From: Rickettsia typhi
GTDB lineage: Bacteria; Pseudomonadota; Alphaproteobacteria; Rickettsiales; Deianiraeaceae
Length of the DNA stretch: 52,267 nucleotides
Assembly (NCBI GenBank): GCA_945889175.1
Contig: CAMDBF010000006.1
Location: 1-52,267, forward strand
Direction of reading: 5' to 3'
Shown: positions 16,209 through 23,985 of the stretch, piece after piece
How the letters are laid out: each line of letters opens with the position of its first letter
Position numbering within the stretch: the first letter of the stretch is position 1
The notes under the pieces: model-generated
Database searches by the model: none
What the model was told of the DNA's origin: nothing
The model's input: only the letters and a program-made list of their open reading frames with translations
Translations under genes and position numbers: made by a program

Positions 16209-17210
16209 ATGCTTGGACTTAAATTAAGCCTTAGCCAGTCAATGCTTGGACTTAGAATCGATAAGGCTCTTAGTAAAGAGCTCAACATCTCAGTAGCGGC
16301 ACTTAACAAGTTAGCACGCAAGGGCGATATTAAGCTGCATCAAGACCTTGAGGTTAAAAAAGTCAAGGATATAAGCTTAAGAATCGAGCAGGAAACGATG
16401 TATAACAAAGACCTTTCTTTTACATCCTTTGAGGTACGAGGATTTGTGGAGTCAAACCAAAAACCCAAATTGCAAGGCAGAGAGGAGCATTTTAAATCCA
16501 TTGCAAACAACAAGGCAATAATGTCGCAAATTAAGGCTCTTGAGTCGTGTATTATTCTTGAAGATGAAAACATCATCGCCCTAAACAAGCCAGAGGGCAT
16601 AGCCGTGCAAGGCGGTAGTGGGCTGAAGTTTTCGATAGATGATTTTTTGCAATACTTAACTTACCGCCTGCCAGAGGCACCCCGCATAGTTCACCGTATT
16701 GACAAGGACACTAAAGGCATTATAATTTTTGCAAAAACAAAGCAGGTTGCAAGCCTTTTGGCAAAGATGTTCTCAGATGGCTTAGTAAAAAAAACTTACT
16801 TTGCTGAGTTATCAAAAATGCCCGAACTGCCAAGCAAAGGCAAAATTGAATGCTACATTAAAAAATTACAATTTAAAGCCGCCTGCTTTGACATAAGTAT
16901 TAAAACGGATGAAAAGTTAGATATTGCAATTACCGACTACGAATTTTTAACATCAAAAACCCCAGAGTTTAACCTTGTAAAGCCATTGCTTAACAATGGT
17001 TGCGGCATTATCTTAAAACCCCAAACTGGTCGCTACCATCAACTAAGAGCACAGATGAAGTTTATAGGCTGCCCCATAGTTGGCGACTATACATATGGAT
17101 TTAAATCCCCAGAGTTAAAGGAGCAATCCCTAGCTCTTTACGCAATTAAAATACACTTTACCCTTTGCCTTGATGGCGGCGGAAGCAAAAATTACTCCAT
17201 TACAATCTAA
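16209..17210 (+). CDS. RluA-family 23S rRNA pseudouridine synthase (RluC-like)
   Basis: Converts uridine to pseudouridine in 23S rRNA. An S4-like RNA-binding N-terminus (LGLRIDKALSKELNISVAALNKLARKGDI, residues 14-42) is followed by the catalytic domain with IIALNKPEGIAVQGG, PRIVHRIDKDTKGIIIFAKT (the catalytic Asp is in HRID; the usual form is HRLDRDTSG), KTYFAEL, and the C-terminal KPQTGRYHQLRAQMKFIGCPIVGDYTYG. Length 333 fits. The first ATG is 16209; an ATG at 16242 would begin inside the S4-like region. It is close (25 bases) after the R-M gene. The catalytic loop is divergent (K-D-T-K in place of R-D-T-S), but the essential Asp is kept. RluC versus RluD cannot be decided by eye. Confidence 0.88.
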   Translation: MLGLKLSLSQSMLGLRIDKALSKELNISVAALNKLARKGDIKLHQDLEVKKVKDISLRIEQETMYNKDLSFTSFEVRGFVESNQKPKLQGREEHFKSIANNKAIMSQIKALESCIILEDENIIALNKPEGIAVQGGSGLKFSIDDFLQYLTYRLPEAPRIVHRIDKDTKGIIIFAKTKQVASLLAKMFSDGLVKKTYFAELSKMPELPSKGKIECYIKKLQFKAACFDISIKTDEKLDIAITDYEFLTSKTPEFNLVKPLLNNGCGIILKPQTGRYHQLRAQMKFIGCPIVGDYTYGFKSPELKEQSLALYAIKIHFTLCLDGGGSKNYSITI

Positions 17211-17246
17211 GATTGTTTACCAAAAGTAAAGGTAGACTGATTACCA

Positions 17247-17645
17247 CTACTTGATGAAGACACACAATGAGGCTTTGTTGGTAATTCCGGATGTTTGCGA
17301 TCCATTTGATGACCCATATGACCCTAAAATAGAAGCCCCAGCGCTAATTAAAGTCTGTTTCCTACTATCAATGTCTATTTTACTTGGGTAAGAACTCAAT
17401 CTTGACTGCTGCAAACCAGAGCCAGTGTCTGAATAGACTGAAGGTTGCTTTCTTGTGTAGAAATCGTAACTTCTACAATTAGCTGGGATTATTGATTTAG
17501 AGCTAGATTTGTTGAGATATTGTTCTTCTAACGGGATTGGTTTGATAATAAATGTTACCCCAAATTGTTTTAAGACTTTTCTTTCAAGGTTGCGAGATGG
17601 AATTGGTATTGATTTCGTTTTGTTCTTACCATTTCCGCCTTCCAT
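17247..17645 (-). CDS. Hypothetical protein, low complexity
   Basis: 132 residues starting MEGGNGKNKTKSIPIP; polar, rich in Ser, Lys, Gly and Gln, with a C-terminal ILGSYGSSNGSQTSG stretch. No signal peptide, membrane segment or recognised domain. It lies between the pseudouridine synthase (convergent) and the dioxygenase-like gene (same strand). Codon use is similar to neighbours, but the composition makes it hard to tell a real protein from a chance frame. If real, the unstructured sequence is of the sort seen in effector-like proteins of host-associated bacteria; this is speculation. Confidence 0.45.
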   Translation of the reverse strand: MEGGNGKNKTKSIPIPSRNLERKVLKQFGVTFIIKPIPLEEQYLNKSSSKSIIPANCRSYDFYTRKQPSVYSDTGSGLQQSRLSSYPSKIDIDSRKQTLISAGASILGSYGSSNGSQTSGITNKASLCVFIK

Positions 17646-17709
17646 AATACATAAGTATATAAATAGCTTTAATACTATATTGCAGTTACAAGTTGCATAT
17701 ATTTGTTAA

Positions 17710-17731
17710 AAACAATGTTATAATATTGTTT
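17710..17731. terminator. AT-rich palindrome, possible terminator or operator
   Basis: AAACAAT (17710-17716) and ATTGTTT (17725-17731) form a 7-base stem around an 8-base centre containing TATAAT. On the minus strand it follows the dioxygenase-like gene and is trailed by a short T-run, which would suit a weak terminator; alternatively it is an operator 65 bases upstream of the next minus-strand gene. Confidence 0.25.
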
Positions 17732-17779
17732 AAACAAAACAAGAAATTTTTATTTTCTCCAAAAAATCTTTACTTATTA

Positions 17780-18550
17780 CTAATAATATTTAAATCTTTG
17801 AACGCCGTCAAGCTTAATGTTAAAAACGGCTCTTTTGCCAATATCCTTATCCCTTGAGTCTATATAATACATTTTTGCTGTTAAAAGCTCTCTATCTTTT
17901 TTTTGTAATTTTGAAAAATAATAATCCTCAGCATTGCTATATATTGAAAAAAACATCTGAGTTTCCAAAGTTTTAAAACTACCGTGTTTAATAATAAAAT
18001 TTATATGTGGAGATCTTTTGCGTTTTGCTTTTATTGATTTTGTTTTTACTTTTTTTACCTCTTTACCTTCATCGCCATCCGCCAAATCATCTTGTAAGTC
18101 AGCAGGATCTTGACTGTAACCAGCCGGAAAGACGGTTAAAAATTGAAATCTGCCAAGACTATCAGTAACAACACCACCTGTATCGTTAAAATTTTTGTCA
18201 ACAAGAGGATCTTCCTCGCTGCGATTAAATTGATAAAAACCTTTTGCATTTGTTTGCCACATATTAACCGAGACCCCTTGAATTGGTATATCGTTAATAT
18301 CTGTAACAACACCCTCAACAACAAGAGGTTCGCCTTCAGCAAAATAATAATTACCAGTTGTTATTGCAAGGTTGTTGCTTTTTTTAAATGATGTTGGAAC
18401 CTGTTCTCCTTCAAAAGCCACCGAAGGAGTAATGTTTGACATATTGTAAATAAGTCTTTCAGGTAATTCAGCAAAACTTTGAAGTGATTGCAAGGCTACA
18501 AAAAAGGATAATAAAACAACTTTTATCAATTGATAGTATTTAAATTTCAT
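17780..18550 (-). CDS. Secreted intradiol ring-cleavage dioxygenase-like protein
   Basis: 256 residues with a signal peptide (MKFKYYQLIKVVLLSFFVAL through SFA, cleavage near residue 27). The intradiol dioxygenase fold is visible: LVVEGVVTDINDIPIQGVSV, MWQTNAKGFYQF (first Tyr ligand position), DTGGVVTDSLGRFQFLTVFPAGY (second Tyr ligand), and RSPHINFII. In protocatechuate 3,4-dioxygenase the last motif is RPxHIH with both His binding Fe(III); here the second is Asn. A Lys/Arg-rich stretch (KKVKTKSIKAKRKR) is inserted just before it. With a signal peptide and a lost ligand, aromatic degradation is doubtful; a structural or altered catalytic role outside the cytoplasm is possible. It starts five bases after the SPOR gene, in one operon. 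Confidence 0.78.
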   Translation of the reverse strand: MKFKYYQLIKVVLLSFFVALQSLQSFAELPERLIYNMSNITPSVAFEGEQVPTSFKKSNNLAITTGNYYFAEGEPLVVEGVVTDINDIPIQGVSVNMWQTNAKGFYQFNRSEEDPLVDKNFNDTGGVVTDSLGRFQFLTVFPAGYSQDPADLQDDLADGDEGKEVKKVKTKSIKAKRKRSPHINFIIKHGSFKTLETQMFFSIYSNAEDYYFSKLQKKDRELLTAKMYYIDSRDKDIGKRAVFNIKLDGVQRFKYY

Positions 18551-18555
18551 AGTCG

Positions 18556-19527
18556 CTAATTTTCAACTATATAAACATCGTAATATCCTGACCTAACAAT
18601 TCTAAGCATTGCATCGTTTGCTTGTTTCATGCTTGAAAAGGGACCAACTTTTACACGATAAAACATTTTATCATTAACTGAAGCTTCCTGTTGGTAAGTT
18701 TTTTTTACTATTGCTTTTATTTTTTCAGTCAAAATATCAGCTTCTTCTTTGGATTCAAAAGAACCAACCTGCAAAGAATATACCAAGCTACTAGCTTGCT
18801 CTTTAGCTGACTGCTTGACTGGCTTTACTTGCTTTTCCGCCTTAACAGATGATTTTTTATTACCACCTATGATAACATCACCTTCAAATACAGGTTGTGC
18901 CTTTGTATTTACAGTTTGAATTTCAACTGGTGCGATAATTGCTTTTTCTTCTTTTTTTTCAACGATTGAAGGCTGTGGATTTGATTTTTCTTCGTTAATA
19001 TTTTTAGGTTTAATTTCGTAGTCGTCCTTAGTCTCGGGGAGTGATATTTTCTCAAGCTCTTTAATCTCTTGGGGCGATGCCTTATCCATGCTTGTTATCG
19101 TTTTACCACTCATATCCTTGGTTGGAAATGGAACTATGCCACTATCCTTAACATCTTGCTTTACGAGCATTGTTTTGTCGTTAATATTATAAAGTCCACT
19201 ATCAGTTGCAACTGCTGAAGAGTCAATCATAACGATCTCCTTACTTGGCTTTAAATTGACACTGTTTTCCTGACGACCCAATATTACACTATTGTACACT
19301 GGTCTTGTACGCTTTTTTATGTTAGTTTTAGGTTTGTCGTAGTTAGATTTTAAAGATTGAGAATCTGATGACCTATTATCCTTAGTTGTGTTACTTTGTT
19401 TGTCTTTGTTAAGCTCGTTCATAATAGCCTTTCTATACTGCATGTCGGCCTTGATTTGATCGCAGCTAAATGTTGTTGCAAGGCATGTTAATATTACAAT
19501 TAAGGTAATTACTCTTTGCAATAACAT
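18556..19527 (-). CDS. SPOR-domain envelope protein
   Basis: Peptidoglycan-binding SPOR domain at the C-terminus: SLVYSLQVGSFESKEEADIL, YRVKVGPFSSMKQANDAMLR and a final YYDVYIVEN. Before it lies a long polar, lysine-rich linker (about residues 45-240). The N-terminus from the ATG at 19527 (MLLQRVITLIVILTCLATTFSC) is either a signal anchor or a weak lipoprotein signal with Cys at 22; the residue at -3 (T) is not the usual Leu. An upstream start at 19602 would put another hydrophobic stretch in front and is less likely. SPOR proteins bind denuded septal glycan, so a division or envelope role fits. It is followed closely by the dioxygenase-like gene. Confidence 0.82.
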   Translation of the reverse strand: MLLQRVITLIVILTCLATTFSCDQIKADMQYRKAIMNELNKDKQSNTTKDNRSSDSQSLKSNYDKPKTNIKKRTRPVYNSVILGRQENSVNLKPSKEIVMIDSSAVATDSGLYNINDKTMLVKQDVKDSGIVPFPTKDMSGKTITSMDKASPQEIKELEKISLPETKDDYEIKPKNINEEKSNPQPSIVEKKEEKAIIAPVEIQTVNTKAQPVFEGDVIIGGNKKSSVKAEKQVKPVKQSAKEQASSLVYSLQVGSFESKEEADILTEKIKAIVKKTYQQEASVNDKMFYRVKVGPFSSMKQANDAMLRIVRSGYYDVYIVEN

Positions 19528-19777
19528 ACAACCCACAATGACAAAACAACTATAACAAAAAAGCACATCATACAATACTATATGGAATGTTAAATAATTC
19601 AATATTAAATTTGATTAAAATGCAAGAGATTCATAAATTTATTCACTTTAAGATTTGCAACTTTCTTACTAATAACAAATACATAACCAAGCATGGTTAG
19701 TTATTTTTTCACACATTAAATAAACATTTCTCTAAAATTACTATTGCATTTAAACAAAGTGGATTTAAATATGATTG

Positions 19778-19783
19778 TATAAT
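19778..19783 (+). promoter_or_regulatory. Possible -10 element of rpoH
   Basis: A perfect TATAAT 42 bases before the rpoH ATG, preceded by TG. No convincing -35 is found at 16-18 bases upstream, so recognition would rest on the -10 region. Confidence 0.3.
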
Positions 19784-19824
19784 CTGATGATGTTTTCTGA
19801 AATTGTTCGTATATTAGGTAAAAT

Positions 19825-20796
19825 ATGTCTAGCAATATCAATGGTGAAAATAGCTTATTGGTTCAATCACATAAAATAAAAAACAAAGTAATTACTCAGG
19901 GTAACCTACCTAGTATATCAAAGGGTAATATAGATACTGGCAGAATGTCAAATATATTTAAACGCCTACCACCAGTTGACGACATTCAGGGTTATGTAAC
20001 AGCTGTTAATTCGGTACCAATTTTAACAAAAGACGAAGAGGAGCTTTTGTGTGACGAATTTTACAAAAATAACAACATGGATGCTGGTAATATTTTGTTT
20101 CTATCTCATTTAAGACTTGTTGTAAAAATGGCCTTTGGCTTTAAAAAATATTATGACAATATTCAGGACTTAATAGCTGAGGGTAATTTGGGTCTTTTAA
20201 AGGCATTAAAAAAATTTTCAATTGAAAAAGGAGTGAGGTTTGCAACATATGCAATGCTTTGGATTAGGGCTTCAATGCAGGATTTTGTTTTTAAAAACAA
20301 ATCCATAGTTCGTAGCATTACCACAAATAATGATAAAAGTATAGTCTACAACTCCGCAAAATTAAGTAAAGAGCTTGACATCCTTAGTGATAGCGATACT
20401 AACGAAATGTATAATACTTATTTTGACACAAGCAAGGAGCATGCTAAATCTGTCATGCAAAGAGCTAACCAAAGTGATATATCAACCGATGCATTTATTG
20501 ACGGTGAAATGCAGGTTACAATTGGCGAAACATTGCCAAGCAATACTCCTAACCCAAAAGAACTTTACAATCAAAATGCAAGAGCCGAGGATGCAAAACA
20601 AACATTAAGCAAGGCACTTGATACACTAGACGAAAGGTCTCGTAGGGTAATTTACGCAAGATATATTATTGATAAAAAAAAGACTCTTGCAGATCTATCA
20701 AGAGAGCTTGGTATTTCAATTGAAAGAGTTAGGCAAATTGAAACAGCCGTTATGAAAAAACTAAGAAACATCCTTGTTCCTCAAGTTAATGCTTGA
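19825..20796 (+). CDS. rpoH: RNA polymerase sigma factor RpoH (sigma-32)
   Basis: Heat-shock sigma factor. Region 1.2 begins YVTAVNSVPILTKDEEELL; region 2 shows LRLVVKMAFGFKKYYDNIQDLIAEGNLGLLKALKKFS and VRFATYAMLWIRASMQDFV; region 4 has TLDERSRRVIYARYII and LGISIERVRQIETAVMKKLR. The stretch equivalent to the RpoH box (QKKLFFNLR in E. coli) reads DKSIVYNSAKL, so the FtsH/chaperone control segment is strongly altered. Length 323 exceeds the usual 285-300 because of a 45-residue polar N-terminal extension; an ATG at 19945 (MSNIFKRLPP) would give a standard length, but AGGT before the first ATG favours 19825. The stop overlaps trmD. Assignment to RpoH rather than another group 2 sigma is good but not certain. 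Confidence 0.88.
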   Translation: MSSNINGENSLLVQSHKIKNKVITQGNLPSISKGNIDTGRMSNIFKRLPPVDDIQGYVTAVNSVPILTKDEEELLCDEFYKNNNMDAGNILFLSHLRLVVKMAFGFKKYYDNIQDLIAEGNLGLLKALKKFSIEKGVRFATYAMLWIRASMQDFVFKNKSIVRSITTNNDKSIVYNSAKLSKELDILSDSDTNEMYNTYFDTSKEHAKSVMQRANQSDISTDAFIDGEMQVTIGETLPSNTPNPKELYNQNARAEDAKQTLSKALDTLDERSRRVIYARYIIDKKKTLADLSRELGISIERVRQIETAVMKKLRNILVPQVNA

Positions 20797-21556
20797 AATT
20801 GTTGTTTTTAGCATTGTTCCAAACCTTTTTCCAGGCCCACTTGGGGAATCTATATTTTACAACGCAATACAGGATAATAGATTTTGCATTAAAAGTATCA
20901 ATCTTAGGGATTTTGCAAAACAACATTATAATCGTGTTGACGACTACCCATTTGGTGGTGGTGCTGGGCTTGTAATGAAGGTCGATATTCTATCAGCAGC
21001 TCTTGAGGCGGAGTTTAAACTTCAAAACATTACATACAACAACATTGATGGTGACTATTATGATGTAGATAGCAATAAGATTGATAAATATGAAGCACCA
21101 TTAATAATAATACCATCAGCAAAGGGCTACACATTTAATCAGAAAATTGCAAAAAGTTTAACTAATTTTAAAAAAATCTTTTTTATTTGCGGTCGCTTTG
21201 AAGGCATAGATCAAAGATTTATAGAGTATTACAGGGCAAAAGAAATAAGCATAGGCGACTATGTGCTTGCTGGAGGGGAGACTGCAGTTTTTGTTATCTG
21301 CGAGGCGGTTGTAAGGCTTTTATCTGGGGTTATGGGCAACAAGGATACTTGCTTAGAGGAGAGTTTTTCGATAATAGGCGATGAAGGCGAGCCCCTTAAA
21401 GAATACTCGCACTACACAAGGCCAGCAATTTGGAATGGGCTTTGTGTGCCTGATGTACTAAGGGGCGGCAATCACCAAGAGGTTGCAAAATGGCGTCTAC
21501 TGGAAGCCAAAAAAAATACCACAAAAGCAATGAAAAATCCTATAGATATCTTTTGA
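20789..21556 (+). CDS. trmD: tRNA (guanine-N1-)-methyltransferase TrmD
   Basis: Makes m1G37 in tRNA, next to the anticodon, preventing frameshifts. The SPOUT trefoil-knot signature is clear: FPGPLGESIF near the start, YPFGGGAGLVMK, the knot FICGRFEGIDQRFIE with ISIGDYVLAGGETA, and the C-terminal HYTRPAIWNG and VPDVLRGGNHQEVAKWR. Length 256 is typical. The ATG at 20789 overlaps the last eight bases of rpoH; a TTG at 20774 would add five residues. Usually trmD sits with rpsP, rimM and rplS; here it is coupled to rpoH instead. Confidence 0.95.
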   Translation: MLEIVVFSIVPNLFPGPLGESIFYNAIQDNRFCIKSINLRDFAKQHYNRVDDYPFGGGAGLVMKVDILSAALEAEFKLQNITYNNIDGDYYDVDSNKIDKYEAPLIIIPSAKGYTFNQKIAKSLTNFKKIFFICGRFEGIDQRFIEYYRAKEISIGDYVLAGGETAVFVICEAVVRLLSGVMGNKDTCLEESFSIIGDEGEPLKEYSHYTRPAIWNGLCVPDVLRGGNHQEVAKWRLLEAKKNTTKAMKNPIDIF

Positions 21557-21689
21557 ATTCTCGTAATTCATACTCACAATATCCAATTGTACAATTTTCA
21601 TTTGCCAATTAGGGATTTCTTTGTTTTTCTTTTAAAAAATTAACCTCTCTGCAAAACAAGGCTTGACATTTTTTAAAATTCACTACATA

Positions 21690-21782
21690 ATTAATTTACG
21701 ACTGGTAAGCGTCGGGTTTAAGCGTGGCGTCCGTAGGGATTTGCAGGCTATGAGTAAAATTGTAGCAAACTCGCTCCGAGGA
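21690..21782. other. GC-richer structured element, unidentified
   Basis: Between trmD and the DUF3800 gene the composition rises sharply. The segment is bounded by imperfect inverted ends (CGACTGGT near 21698, ACTAGTCG at 21783-21790) and contains short potential hairpins (GAGT with ACTC near 21750-21772). It does not read as a protein and I could not match it to a tRNA, SRP RNA, tmRNA or 6S RNA. It could be a small RNA or another palindromic repeat. The rest of the gap (21557-21689) is plain AT-rich sequence. Confidence 0.35.
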
Positions 21783-22565
21783 CTAGTCGAAATTAAAATG
21801 TTTTCTTAAACATTCCACTGTCTCAATATTACATTGATTATATTCCCCTAGAATCTTTAATCCATAAGATCTATAGTTTTTATTCACATTGTAAACAAAA
21901 GGCTTTAGAATTTCGGCATAAGAACTTTCCACATCTCCAAAGCTATTGCATTCAAACATATATTTTCTAAAAGCTGTGGCAAATACATCGGCAATCTGAA
22001 GTCCTGCCATTTTTTCGTGAGATATAGATTTGATATGCTTTTCGTCTATAGAGAAAACTTTCCAATCTATATTATTATCGGCTTCTTGCTTTAGCTTGTT
22101 CAAATAAATAAGAAAATCTTGTACTTTTGACTGTTTTCTATTTGAAAAAACAATTTGTGGGTATTTGACATCTTTATCTTTCAAAAACCAAGATATTCTT
22201 TCAAATAAAAGTCTAGCCGTATACCAATAAAATCTGTTTCTATCTTGTTTGTAATTGTTTAAAGTTTTTTCAGGAATTGAAGACTTATTAATTATAACAT
22301 TAATTGCCCTGATTGGAACCTTTTCTTCCGAGAGATATTTACACACATATTTTCTTTGTTCGTGATTTCTTAAATCAGCAAAATGAATAGTTTGCAGTGG
22401 TTTATTTTTATTAACTGAAATTTGATTACATATGTTATTTCTGTGCTTAACAAGAGATAGGTCGTTTTCTTTTCTAACGATAATACAAGACATAGAAAAC
22501 CATTTTGAACTTTTTAACGAAAAACCCTCATCACCAGATTCATCTATATAAACTACAAAACCCAT
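21783..22565 (-). CDS. DUF3800 domain protein
   Basis: 260 residues. It starts VVYIDESGDEGF, the hallmark acidic motif of DUF3800, then has LQTIHFADLRN and, near the end, EKMAGLQIADVFATAFRKY. These acidic residues (D8, E9, D12, the ADL and IAD aspartates) are thought to form an RNase H-like active site in this family. DUF3800 genes are frequent in defence islands and mobile elements, but the biochemical role is not established. It is flanked by the GC-rich element at its 3' end and stands alone on the minus strand, 105 bases from its nearest upstream neighbour. The family call is firm; function is unknown. Confidence 0.85.
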   Translation of the reverse strand: MGFVVYIDESGDEGFSLKSSKWFSMSCIIVRKENDLSLVKHRNNICNQISVNKNKPLQTIHFADLRNHEQRKYVCKYLSEEKVPIRAINVIINKSSIPEKTLNNYKQDRNRFYWYTARLLFERISWFLKDKDVKYPQIVFSNRKQSKVQDFLIYLNKLKQEADNNIDWKVFSIDEKHIKSISHEKMAGLQIADVFATAFRKYMFECNSFGDVESSYAEILKPFVYNVNKNYRSYGLKILGEYNQCNIETVECLRKHFNFD

Positions 22566-22670
22566 AATACACTTGATAACTTAATTATAAATGTCAAAAT
22601 AATATTAAGATTAATTTAATAATCAAGATTTACCAATTCCATTTTACGGACTGCTAAAATAGCATAATAT

Positions 22671-23156
22671 CTAGCCCCTACCGTGTTCGTTTTTAGATTG
22701 TTTTTTTTGTGCCTCCGCCTGAGCCCTTGCAACATGGGACTTTTGAGAGAGCTGCAATTGGTTTGACATAATCGCCTCAATAAGTTTTAAAAAGTTTTTG
22801 TTTTTTATTTTATTTTTAACATCGCTATACTTACTATCACTCATGTTTTGAACATAATTATAAATTTCGTAAAGCATTGTCATATTCTCTTGCTCTTGCC
22901 ACTGCTGGTCTTCAAGGCTAAACTCATCGTCAAAGATTGGATTTTCGGCCATTGCAACAAGGTAGTCAAGACCCTTCAATACTGATGCATCAACTTGTTC
23001 ACCATGTTCTATCTTAGACTTAATTTGGGCAATTAAAACCTTTAGGTTTAGATTAGCTTTGTTATCGCCATCTTGCGACATTTCTTTTTTTATTTGATCC
23101 AAAAAATCCTTTGGTAATTGACGCTCATAATCGTCTTTCTCATATCCATCCGCCAT
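22671..23156 (-). CDS. Hypothetical acidic helical protein
   Basis: 161 residues, polar and helical: MADGYEKDDYERQLPKDFLD at the start, LKVLIAQIKSKIEHGEQVDA and LEDQQWQEQENMTMLYEIYN in the middle, and a Gln/Lys/Ala-rich tail ending KNEHGRG. No signal peptide or membrane segment. It follows the barrel-like gene by 18 bases, so it is probably in the sulP operon. I do not recognise a family. The final GRG also ends the giant coiled-coil protein at 25545-31238, which may be coincidence. Confidence 0.6.
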   Translation of the reverse strand: MADGYEKDDYERQLPKDFLDQIKKEMSQDGDNKANLNLKVLIAQIKSKIEHGEQVDASVLKGLDYLVAMAENPIFDDEFSLEDQQWQEQENMTMLYEIYNYVQNMSDSKYSDVKNKIKNKNFLKLIEAIMSNQLQLSQKSHVARAQAEAQKKQSKNEHGRG

Positions 23157-23174
23157 TTTGCAATATACAAATTA

Positions 23175-23981
23175 CTAGGTTGTTGCATGCCATAATCCTA
23201 CAAAAATTCCTCTTGCATCGTAGAACGGTGCATTGCCAGCAATACGCTTAGCAAAGCCAAGCTGCAAGGCGGTACGAGGGTTATAACTATATAAAGCCGA
23301 GAGACTTAAGATATCGTTAGCAACATTTGTTATCTTAAAGTTATCATATGTATTACTTTTTGCAAGTGGTTTGCTTTGAATTTGCCAATTTATATTATCT
23401 TGAAACAAAATACTCAATTTGTCATTAATTACATGGGAGGCTAAAAGGGCAAATCTTACTTCGTTAAATGGATTTTCAAACCTTTGCCTGTAAGCAAGCT
23501 CTACTCTTATAAAATGAGACGATGCCCTGTGAACAATTTGATTTACAAGCCTGTTCTTAAAGTTATAGGGTACTAAAATTCTAAACTCGTAATCGTATTG
23601 CCTTGGCATTAGGGCTAGGTTGTTGTTTTCGTTGTAAAGTCCACCAAACTTAAAAGAGTTTTGCATTATAATGCTTGTTTTTTTACCTGCATAAAGTTTG
23701 TATCTTGTAAAAAGCTCAGGGTTTGTTAGTGCATAGCCCTTGTTGCGATTTTGATATTCGGAGTTGATATCAAGAAGCTGAAATGTGCTACCAAAAGATG
23801 TTTTTTTGGAATATCCATATTCTAAAAAAGAATTTAATGATAATTTACTAAAACTATGACCAAAGGCATTACCATCCATTCTGCTAAGGGTTGTTATCGT
23901 TTGAATATCGCTAGCAAAAGATAGTTTTGCAAAACCAAAGGGGCAGTAAAAAACAAATATCAATATTACGAACTTAAACAT
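23175..23981 (-). CDS. Predicted outer-membrane beta-barrel protein
   Basis: From the ATG at 23981 the protein has a signal peptide (MFKFVILIFVFYCPFGFAKL through SFA, cleavage about residue 24) and a mature part of about 245 residues with alternating polar/hydrophobic strands (HSFSKLSLNSFLEYGYS, TSIIMQNSFKFGG, FRILVPYNF, HFIRVELAYRQRF, EVRFALLASHVI, ILSLSALYSYNPRTALQLGF). It ends GLWHATT rather than in the classic aromatic residue. It resembles barrel proteins of the transporter or sensor-of-envelope type, with no specific family recognised. It begins five bases after the SulP stop; the pairing suggests an outer-membrane route for the same anion. Confidence 0.72.
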   Translation of the reverse strand: MFKFVILIFVFYCPFGFAKLSFASDIQTITTLSRMDGNAFGHSFSKLSLNSFLEYGYSKKTSFGSTFQLLDINSEYQNRNKGYALTNPELFTRYKLYAGKKTSIIMQNSFKFGGLYNENNNLALMPRQYDYEFRILVPYNFKNRLVNQIVHRASSHFIRVELAYRQRFENPFNEVRFALLASHVINDKLSILFQDNINWQIQSKPLAKSNTYDNFKITNVANDILSLSALYSYNPRTALQLGFAKRIAGNAPFYDARGIFVGLWHATT

Positions 23982-23985
23982 AGCT

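Noticed and set aside
21700-21782. Fragment of 16S rRNA
   Set aside because: A GCGTCCGTAGG string resembles part of 16S rRNA, but flanking bases do not follow the rRNA sequence.
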